Shown: positions 58,459-64,000 of the stretch, piece after piece | How positions within the stretch are numbered: the stretch's first letter is position 1 | Layout of the letters: each line of letters opens with the position of its first letter | Assembly: GCA_934589525.1 (NCBI GenBank) | Contig: CAKTOB010000005.1 | Span: 1-64,000, forward strand | Direction: 5' to 3' | Source of the DNA: an uncultured Oscillospiraceae bacterium | GTDB taxonomy: Bacteria; Bacillota; Clostridia; Oscillospirales; Oscillospiraceae | DNA length: 64,000 bases | Made by a program: the position numbers and the translations under genes | The notes under the pieces: model-generated | What the model was told of the DNA's origin: nothing | What the model saw: only the letters and a program-made list of their open reading frames with translations | Databases searched by the model: none

Positions 58459-59844
58459 ATGATTTACCCCTTCGCTAAGACCAATTCTCCACAAATGAAG
58501 CGCATTATCAGTGGCACTGCCGCTGTATTTCTGTGTGCGACCATGTTTACCGGCTGCTTTAAAAAGGGCGGCGATGATGCCACCCAGCCCTCCTCCGGCC
58601 CCAACCTGGTAGACACCACCCCCGCGGAAAGCGTCGCTTCCGAGCCCTCCATCGAGGCCACGGAAACCACGCCCCCCACCACAGAGGCCTCCAAGGTCAA
58701 TGTGGCCGTGGTAAAGGAGCAGGTAAACGCCCTGTCCTCCCCCACCGTTGACAGCAATGTGCTGACCACCCTAAATGCCGGTGACGAGGTATCGGTGAAC
58801 CGTGTGGAAACCATTGGCACCATTCAGTGGGCCTACATTCCTCTGAAGGGCTGGGTCAATACGGAAAGCCTGGACATGACCAATGTGACCATTTCCGGCG
58901 CTTCCAGCACCCCCGCCGGCAGCAATGACTCCGGCGCACCTACCACTACCACCGCGCCCGCCAGCACCACCGGCACCACCGGCTCCGGAAAAGTCGGCAC
59001 CATCACCGCCAGTGAACTGATGATCCGTCAGTCTCCCAGCACTGCCGCCACCTCCGTTGGCAAGTACACCAAGGGTACCCAGGTCACCATTCTGGAAAGC
59101 AGCAACGGCTGGGGCCGTACCGACAAGGGCTGGATCAACATGGGTTATGTCCGTATGAATGACGGCGGAAACACCACGACCACCAATACGAACACTACTA
59201 CCAACACCAATACCACCACCAATACAAATACCAACACCGGCACCACGACCACCACCGGTGGGAAGAAGGGTGTTGTTACCGCCACCCAGCTGAACATCCG
59301 GGAAAGCGCTGCCACCACCGCCAACAGAGCGGGCTCCTACAGCTACGGCGACCGGATCACCATTCTGGAAACCAACAACGGTTGGGGCCGCACCGATAAG
59401 GGCTGGGTCTCCATGGACTATGTTTACGTAGACGGCACCACCGGCAAGAACACCGCCAAAGGTCTGGTCACCGGCAACGGCCTAAACGTCCGCAGCGGCC
59501 CGGGCACCAACTACAACTCCGTAGCCACCTACAACTCCATGACCCGGGTCAACATTCTGGAGCAGGTCAAGGTCGGCGGCACCACCTGGGGCTGCACCAA
59601 GGACGGCTGGATCAGCCTGAGCTATGTTTACATTGACGGCACCACCGGCGACGGCGCTGCCACCGGCACCATTTCCGGCAGCAATGTCAACATCCGCAGC
59701 GGCCCGGGCACCAACTATGACCGTGTCGGCTCCTACAACAGCGGCGACACCGTTCAGGTTTACGCCCAGTTCACTGTCGGCAACATGAAGTGGGGCTGCA
59801 CCAGCAAGGGCTGGGTCTCCATGGATTATGTGGAAGTGGGCTAA
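58459..59844 (+). CDS. Lipoprotein with five bacterial SH3 domains
   Basis: A 461-aa exported protein. The signal peptide ends at MFTGCF, giving a lipidated Cys near residue 34. After a Thr/Pro/Ser linker come five SH3b modules starting near residues 75, 175, 270, 335 and 400. Modules 2-5 share the pattern LNIRSGPGTNY or similar, a WGRTDKGWVSMDYV ending and a final GWVSMDYVEVG. Linkers are Thr/Asn-rich, with a TNTNTTTNTNTTT tract near residues 235-255. Bacterial SH3 domains bind peptidoglycan peptides, so it is probably a wall-binding surface protein; no catalytic domain is attached. Confidence 0.88.
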   Translation: MIYPFAKTNSPQMKRIISGTAAVFLCATMFTGCFKKGGDDATQPSSGPNLVDTTPAESVASEPSIEATETTPPTTEASKVNVAVVKEQVNALSSPTVDSNVLTTLNAGDEVSVNRVETIGTIQWAYIPLKGWVNTESLDMTNVTISGASSTPAGSNDSGAPTTTTAPASTTGTTGSGKVGTITASELMIRQSPSTAATSVGKYTKGTQVTILESSNGWGRTDKGWINMGYVRMNDGGNTTTTNTNTTTNTNTTTNTNTNTGTTTTTGGKKGVVTATQLNIRESAATTANRAGSYSYGDRITILETNNGWGRTDKGWVSMDYVYVDGTTGKNTAKGLVTGNGLNVRSGPGTNYNSVATYNSMTRVNILEQVKVGGTTWGCTKDGWISLSYVYIDGTTGDGAATGTISGSNVNIRSGPGTNYDRVGSYNSGDTVQVYAQFTVGNMKWGCTSKGWVSMDYVEVG

Positions 59845-59869
59845 CCCTTCCTGATCGCAACATATTTTT

Positions 59870-59900
59870 GGCAGCCCCGGAAGAAACCTCCGGGGCTGCC
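59870..59900 (+). terminator. Terminator of the SH3 lipoprotein gene
   Basis: GGCAGCCCCGGA and TCCGGGGCTGCC form a 12-bp stem with a 7-nt loop, followed by ATTGTTTAT, 26 bp after the stop codon. Confidence 0.85.
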
Positions 59901-59923
59901 ATTGTTTATAGTGAGGTGTATTT

Positions 59924-60349
59924 ATGAAACGTTTCCTTTGCTTTCTTCTCCTCCCTGCCCTGCTTTTAGGTCTCATGGGCTGCGGGAACCAGGTCACCAT
60001 CGACTATGGAACATCCACGATCTATACAAAAGCGGATATGGATGAGGCCATCCGACTGATCCGTCAGGAATTTGATACCTGGACGGGCTGCGAGCTGCAC
60101 AGCATCCACTATGTTTCAGACGAAAGCTGCAATGAAGAGAATCTTGCCTGGATGAACGAATTGGCAGAGGCTCGCGGCATAGATCAAACCTTTACCCAGT
60201 GCATCTTTTTTGAAAGCAGTTTTCATTCCCCTAAAAAAGAGAAGGATGCCGGGGCTTGGAATCCTGATGAGGAATACACCGGCTGGCAATGGTGTCTGGC
60301 CCGAACCGAGGGCGGCCCCTGGAAACTGATGACCTGGGGCTATGCCTGA
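59924..60349 (+). CDS. Small lipoprotein of unknown function
   Basis: A 141-aa exported protein. The signal peptide LLLPALLLGLMGCGNQ has a clear lipobox with Cys at residue 20. The mature part starts TIDYGTSTIYTKADMDEAIR and ends WQWCLARTEGGPWKLMTWGYA; three cysteines could form disulfides. GTGAGGTGTATTT precedes the ATG. It has its own terminator at 60368. No family recognised. Confidence 0.75.
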   Translation: MKRFLCFLLLPALLLGLMGCGNQVTIDYGTSTIYTKADMDEAIRLIRQEFDTWTGCELHSIHYVSDESCNEENLAWMNELAEARGIDQTFTQCIFFESSFHSPKKEKDAGAWNPDEEYTGWQWCLARTEGGPWKLMTWGYA

Positions 60350-60367
60350 TAAGAAACGCACACTGCA

Positions 60368-60410
60368 CAAAACCCATTCCTGTCCAATCAGCTGGCAGGA
60401 ATGGGTTTTG
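60368..60410 (+). terminator. Terminator of the small lipoprotein gene
   Basis: CAAAACCCATTCCTG and CAGGAATGGGTTTTG form a 15-bp stem with a 13-nt loop, followed by TTTGTATTAG. Confidence 0.85.
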
Positions 60411-60579
60411 TTTGTATTAGGGTCTATCTGAAAACCGTCAACACGCCCAAACAGCGGGTCTTTTCCGCCTGCTGTGCGTCATTTTTCCTTGCAATACACA
60501 AAGTATTCCTGCGAAAAAATGGCTTCATCAGGCGAAAAATCCCTCGCTGTTGGTCATATTTCCGGTTTCCAGATAGACC

Positions 60580-61782
60580 CTAATAGAAGCACAGTGCCGT
60601 AAAGGTTCCGGCGGCAAGGTATAGCCAGAGGCGGAAGGTTTTCTTTCCGCTGCCCAAGGTGTAGAGCATCAGCATGCAGCCGGTGGCAAGGATCAGCACC
60701 GCCCAGGCAGACAGCAGCCGCAGAGGCGTGAATCCGAAGCGGGCGATATAGAGCCACAGCTTCGCCCCGGCGGTAACGGCCAGAAAGATGCTCTGCACCA
60801 TCATCACCGCCTGTAATCCTTTCCCCAGACGGCTTTGCCTTGTCAGCAGGGACAGCAGCCAAATCAGGAAGAAATTAATGGCCATTACGGTACATAGCTG
60901 GAAAAAACCGCTTCTGGCATAATCCGAGGCCGTAAGCGTTCCGGGAATGTGGCCCGAAAACACCGCAAAGAGATTCCCTGCCTGCACGCCGAAAAACAGG
61001 AAATACACGCCGCAGAATAGCCCCAGAACCAGGTTGGCACCGCTTCCCGGAAGCACTCGCAGCTTTTCCAGCTGCGCTGCCGACAGCGCAGGTACTCTTT
61101 CCCGCCGGGCCGCCCCCCGTACTAGACCATAGAGATAGGCTCCAACCGGCAGGCCCAGAGCAAACCAAAGGCATTCATCCCAGAAACTCTCTGATAAATC
61201 CAACCGGAAAATATTTTGGAAGCCCTGAACCAGGCTTTCAAATCCACTGTCCGCCTGACCAAGCAAATCCGTTACAAAGACCAATAGCGGCAGAGCCAAC
61301 ACCAGGCACAGGGCAGCCAGCCAGAAATCCCGCCGTTTTTTCTGATTCTCTTCCCCTTTGAAAGGCTTGAACAAAGCCCCCAGGGCGCAGAGCGTATCCG
61401 TTACACGGCCGAAAAAATTTCCGAAGGGCAGCAGCAGAAAACCGTCCAGGCAGTCCCAGGCAAAGCCCAAGGCATCTTCCCCGCCCCGATCCGCACCCAG
61501 ATAGGAAAGGGCCCAGAGGACAGCGGAACCATGGAGCGCCAAAATGCCCCAATCCTGGGTGGCATTGCACCGCTTTAGACTGATTGCCAGGGCCATCAAC
61601 ACCGTCACCGCTGCCCAAAACCGGTGCATTTGCCCTTTGGGCTGTTTTTCCCGGCCAATGGCAGCGCCCCAGCCAAGAAATGCCCCCACAAAGAGCAGCA
61701 TGGGCCATGGCTCCAACAGTGTTTTCCAATAAAACCAGCCTATAAAATAGGCAATAAAGGGTAGAATAAATCGTTTTTTCAT
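60580..61782 (-). CDS. DUF4153/DUF4173-like membrane protein
   Basis: A 400-aa protein with about ten hydrophobic segments. The central HIPGTLTASDYARSGFFQLC near residue 270 is the best family mark, as in DUF4153/DUF4173 proteins. ATG 61782 follows AGGAGGATCAGTG and shares one base with the HTH gene stop (TGATG). The trio DUF2975, short XRE-type regulator, DUF4153-like protein occurs in Firmicutes and may sense an envelope or cell-state signal; its role is unknown. Confidence 0.8.
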   Translation of the reverse strand: MKKRFILPFIAYFIGWFYWKTLLEPWPMLLFVGAFLGWGAAIGREKQPKGQMHRFWAAVTVLMALAISLKRCNATQDWGILALHGSAVLWALSYLGADRGGEDALGFAWDCLDGFLLLPFGNFFGRVTDTLCALGALFKPFKGEENQKKRRDFWLAALCLVLALPLLVFVTDLLGQADSGFESLVQGFQNIFRLDLSESFWDECLWFALGLPVGAYLYGLVRGAARRERVPALSAAQLEKLRVLPGSGANLVLGLFCGVYFLFFGVQAGNLFAVFSGHIPGTLTASDYARSGFFQLCTVMAINFFLIWLLSLLTRQSRLGKGLQAVMMVQSIFLAVTAGAKLWLYIARFGFTPLRLLSAWAVLILATGCMLMLYTLGSGKKTFRLWLYLAAGTFTALCFY

Positions 61783-61991
61783 CACTGATCCTCCTGATAT
61801 TCCAGAATGTCCCCGGGCTGGCAGTCCAGCACCCGGCAGAGTTCATTGAGCGTGGAGAACCGCACCGCCTTGGCTTTTTGGTTTTTGAGAATGGACAGAT
61901 TGGCCGGGGTGATGCCGATCCGCTCTGCCAATTCTCCGGCGGAGATTTTCCGCTTGGCCATCATCACATCCAAATTTACAACAATTGACAT
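61782..61991 (-). CDS. Short XRE/YozG-type HTH regulator
   Basis: A 69-aa stand-alone DNA-binding protein, beginning MSIVVNLDVMMAKRKIS. The HTH is SAGELAERIGITPANLSILKN at 17-37 in pattern, and the end FSTLNELCRVLDCQPGDIL is the fourth helix typical of YozG-like regulators. It lies 9 bp after the DUF2975 gene. The palindrome AATAAGTACTTATT over the operon's -35 is a candidate operator. Confidence 0.9.
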   Translation of the reverse strand: MSIVVNLDVMMAKRKISAGELAERIGITPANLSILKNQKAKAVRFSTLNELCRVLDCQPGDILEYQEDQ

Positions 61992-62000
61992 CGCTCGCCC

Positions 62001-62453
62001 TCACACCGTCAAATCCAGTTCACTGCGCATGGCAATGGCAGAGGAAAACACATTTTTAACGATCCGCACGATCAGTCCCATAAAGGCGGTCATCAGTGCC
62101 ATGATCCCTAAAGAGTAGATTCTGGAGCAAAGGCTCAGGCTGATCACACTGACCACAAAGCAGCAAATGCTGATATTTTTCAAAAGCCCCACATTATCGT
62201 CCTCAAATACCTTCCCCTGCCGCAGGTTCCGCAGAAGTTTATCCATGCACCACAGCAGCACAAACCCGGGTACATTGCACACATACAGGCAAATAATCAG
62301 AAGCACCGTGTCATGATACTGCATATCCACAATGAACAGCATCAGCCAACGGGAAATAGGCCACACCGCCCAGTCCAGTATTAGAATCAGCAGTCCAAAC
62401 ACCCATACCAGCACCCGGCTAAAGAGAATACCGGAATCTTTTTTTGCTTCCAT
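62001..62453 (-). CDS. DUF2975 family membrane protein
   Basis: A 150-aa protein with four hydrophobic segments (about 15-35, 48-70, 92-108, 115-138). LLRNLRQGKVFEDDNVGLLKN near 78 in pattern is the cytoplasmic loop typical of DUF2975. Such proteins are nearly always paired with a short HTH regulator, as here. ATG 62453 follows AGGAGGTTTTGTT. It is first in the operon. Confidence 0.88.
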   Translation of the reverse strand: MEAKKDSGILFSRVLVWVFGLLILILDWAVWPISRWLMLFIVDMQYHDTVLLIICLYVCNVPGFVLLWCMDKLLRNLRQGKVFEDDNVGLLKNISICCFVVSVISLSLCSRIYSLGIMALMTAFMGLIVRIVKNVFSSAIAMRSELDLTV

Positions 62454-62482
62454 AACAAAACCTCCTGTGTTCTGATGCAATC

Positions 62483-62523
62483 AAGATAGCACAGAAGAAT
62501 CTGTTTGTCAATAAGTACTTATT
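62483..62523 (-). promoter_or_regulatory. Promoter and candidate operator of the DUF2975 operon
   Basis: Minus strand TTGACA (62506-62511), 17-bp spacer, TATCTT (62483-62488). A 14-bp perfect palindrome AATAAGTACTTATT (62510-62523) abuts the -35, and further upstream two TTTTTCGA-type inverted copies (62524-62557) flank it. These fit a self-regulating HTH protein. Confidence 0.75.
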
Positions 62524-62570
62524 GTTTTTCGATAAATACTTTCTTTTATTCGAAAAACGCCTATTATAAG

Positions 62571-62602
62571 AAACGCCGCCAGGCATTCGTCTGGCAGCGT
62601 TT
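62571..62602 (-). terminator. Terminator-like hairpin after the gene at 62628
   Basis: AAACGCCGCCAG and CTGGCAGCGTTT pair over 12 positions (one G-U) around an 8-nt loop; TCTTATAAT follows on the minus strand, so the T-tract is weak. Confidence 0.65.
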
Positions 62603-62627
62603 GCGGTCGGTATGAAATGAAGAAAAC

Positions 62628-63698
62628 TCAATAGCTGGAAAGCTCCGTGATTTTCAGGCTCTGGCCCTCCCGGGTCACAAGGAGTTTCATATTGTTGGTG
62701 GTCTGCACCACTCCTTTTCGTCCGGAGGTGTTGACCAGATAGGTAATATCGCAGAAATATAGGTCCTCTTCCAACCTGAGCAGATGGTGATACTGGATCT
62801 CCTGTAATTGATCCCATGTGCTTTGGCCGAAGCTCAAGCCGTCCAGAGCCGAGGCCAACCGGGTATAAAGAGGGCTTCCGGAGGCAATGGACCGGCGCAG
62901 GCTGGCAAGATTTCCCCGGGCGCTGGCCTTGGTGGAGCCGGAGAAGGCAATATAGCGTTTTACAAAGGTCTCCAGGGTCTGGCGCAGGGCCTGGTTTTCT
63001 TCCTCGCCGCAGTTGTCCTCCAGGAAGACGGTTTCGTAGTCCTGCCCCGTCACATCCCGGCCGTTCCCGTCCAATACCCGGGGGCTGAGGGTCCCCAGAT
63101 ACCCTTCCAGCGTATAGGTCACTTTGGTGGGAAAGGCCGCCCCTTCCCCCAGTTCCGCAAACAGGGCATAGGGAATGCCCTGCTGGGTCCGGTAGCTTTC
63201 CGGCAATTCCTTTCCTTCCAGCACCACCTTTGCCCGGCTGTCCACCGTCAAAGTGACGGGTTCCCCCCAGAGGAAGGACAGATCAAAATTCCGGTCTTGC
63301 ACAGTCCATTCGGGCAGCCCATACAGTCCTTGGGGCTGGGCGGTCAGAGTGAAGCTTCCGATCTTTTGCTTGCCGGTACGGATTTCATAGTGCAGTTCCC
63401 GTTCCCCGGAGGCCCCCGGGTCTTTTACCGCCCGGAAGGGTTCCCGGCAGGCATCCAGGATTTGTTGTTCCGCCCGGTCCCGGCTTTGCAGATTGGCATC
63501 TACCCGGTCCAGAAGCTCTTGCGCGCCTTCCAGAACCGTTTCGGGTGTCAGGTCTGCCATAACTGCCTCCACCGCATATTGGCTGCGGGACGCCTCATAG
63601 GCTCCTAAGTAATTCCAGAGCAATCCCAGGCCCAGGCCTCCCAGCAGCAGCACCGCAAGAGCGTATAAAAGCATGACCTTCAGGAATTTATTCTTCAT
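62628..63698 (-). CDS. Membrane-anchored hypothetical protein
   Basis: A 356-aa protein with one N-terminal anchor (MLLYALAVLLLGGLGLGLLW) and an extracellular part. Residues about 35-200 are mixed alpha/beta; residues about 240-355 could be an NTF2-like or similar domain ending MKLLVTREGQSLKITELSSY. No enzymatic motif seen. GGAGGGGGCCC precedes the ATG, inside the end of the upstream glycosidase-like gene, which it overlaps by 11 bp. Coupling suggests a shared envelope role. Confidence 0.75.
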   Translation of the reverse strand: MKNKFLKVMLLYALAVLLLGGLGLGLLWNYLGAYEASRSQYAVEAVMADLTPETVLEGAQELLDRVDANLQSRDRAEQQILDACREPFRAVKDPGASGERELHYEIRTGKQKIGSFTLTAQPQGLYGLPEWTVQDRNFDLSFLWGEPVTLTVDSRAKVVLEGKELPESYRTQQGIPYALFAELGEGAAFPTKVTYTLEGYLGTLSPRVLDGNGRDVTGQDYETVFLEDNCGEEENQALRQTLETFVKRYIAFSGSTKASARGNLASLRRSIASGSPLYTRLASALDGLSFGQSTWDQLQEIQYHHLLRLEEDLYFCDITYLVNTSGRKGVVQTTNNMKLLVTREGQSLKITELSSY

Positions 63699-64000
63699 GG
63701 GCCCCCTCCTTTAACACCAGGAACGTTGTGGGCACCGGCCGGATGCCAATGACGGAGGCGCAGTTGTTGATGTAATCCCCCTGGAACCACATGAGAGAGG
63801 AAGAACCGCCGTCTAAGTTGCAGGCGTTCACCGCCCCGAATTTCAGCATGATCTCCGCCAGGTCCTGCAAGGTGGCCCCCAGGCTCACCACCTGGCGGCC
63901 GTCAATGACCAGCAGGAGCATGGCCCCGTCGGAGCGCTGACCGATGGCGGTTCGGGGATTCAGGCCGCTGGCCGTGTTCTCCGGCAGCACCGATTCCCCG
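63688..64000 (-). CDS. Phosphodiester glycosidase (NAGPA-like) domain protein, 3' part only
   Basis: The visible 103 C-terminal residues include LNPRTAIGQRSDGAMLLLVI, DGRQ, and AVNACNLDGGSSSLMWFQG near the end, the core of the phosphodiester glycosidase (NAGPA/DUF2233) domain. The 5' part lies beyond position 64000. Bacterial members act on surface glycans or phosphodiester-linked sugars. The gene overlaps the membrane-anchored protein gene at 62628 by 11 bp. Confidence 0.85.
   Translation of the reverse strand, partial: GESVLPENTASGLNPRTAIGQRSDGAMLLLVIDGRQVVSLGATLQDLAEIMLKFGAVNACNLDGGSSSLMWFQGDYINNCASVIGIRPVPTTFLVLKEGAHEE

Noticed and set aside
59160..59250. Short repeated ACC/AAT units that could suggest a CRISPR or satellite.
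   Set aside because: They are in frame within the SH3 lipoprotein and encode a Thr/Asn linker; there are no spacers of regular length.
1..64000. Search for prophage, insertion sequence, toxin-antitoxin, restriction or CRISPR-Cas genes.
   Set aside because: No integrase, transposase, Cas, methylase/endonuclease pair or toxin-like gene was recognised in any of the supported genes.

Overview
The window is about 64 kb of GC-rich chromosome from an anaerobic, low-G+C-lineage (Firmicutes) bacterium. Gene content points to Clostridia, most likely an Oscillospiraceae-like gut organism. The pointers are an ispH-rpsA fusion, a cysS T-box, a 1.4-kb-codon fused 2-hydroxyacyl-CoA dehydratase activase, the DUF711/ACT pair, a CsoR-CopA copper module, no respiratory chain genes, and several palindromic intergenic repeats. 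Taxonomy is inference from gene content only. I saw no phage, transposase, CRISPR array or rRNA; one tRNA gene is present.

Region 1 (1-12.6 kb) is the most distinctive part. It is a molybdenum-hydroxylase island read from two divergent promoters near 8.0 kb plus a third at 6.9 kb. Leftward: a small unknown protein, a Mop-type aldehyde oxidoreductase (2Fe-2S plus molybdopterin), a 750-aa Fe-S/CCG-domain protein, a 72-aa Cys-rich redox protein, a SAM methyltransferase, a C-GCAxxG-C-C protein and a CobW-like GTPase that runs off the window. Set apart from these is a TylF-like methyltransferase. Rightward: a MocA-like nucleotidyltransferase fused to a ModE-like DNA-binding domain, a THEP1-like NTPase, and a FecCD-type ABC importer that by context probably carries molybdate or tungstate. 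The gene order resembles the Desulfovibrio DVU_1551-DVU_1559 neighbourhood, whose biochemical role is, as far as I know, unsettled.

Region 2 (12.6-30.1 kb) runs leftward. It holds a DUF6320 protein with an alpha/beta-hydrolase/acyltransferase fusion, an LCP-family lipoprotein and a secreted protein, PspC, a thymidylate-kinase-like enzyme, csoR-copA with a well-defined operator/promoter, the giant activase, an HPt plus response-regulator c-di-GMP protein pair, and the DUF711/ACT pair with a Dabb protein.

Region 3 (30.3-41.3 kb) is an information-processing block on the minus strand. dnaG, a sigma-70 factor and a degenerate sigma-like protein overlap, followed by cmk and ispH-rpsA. dGTPase, an IMPACT protein, hflX, rpmE and an M29 aminopeptidase lie upstream.

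Region 4 (41.4-51.5 kb) has a rightward operon of homocysteine methyltransferase-like protein, a membrane protein with an E2-like domain, and birA; then pepT and ackA leftward; then tmcAL with an MBOAT/SGNH acyl-transfer pair. Two families of inverted-repeat elements lie at 44.6-44.8 kb.

Region 5 (51.5-64 kb) carries tRNA-Ser(GGA) with nearby fragments of its 3' end, then a tightly overlapping operon cysS-polA-rimI-tsaD-GNAT behind a cysteine T-box leader. Next come a five-SH3-domain lipoprotein, a small lipoprotein, a DUF4153-like/HTH/DUF2975 operon, a membrane-anchored unknown protein, and the 3' part of a phosphodiester glycosidase-like gene that leaves the window. All functions are read from motifs and context; no database search was possible.
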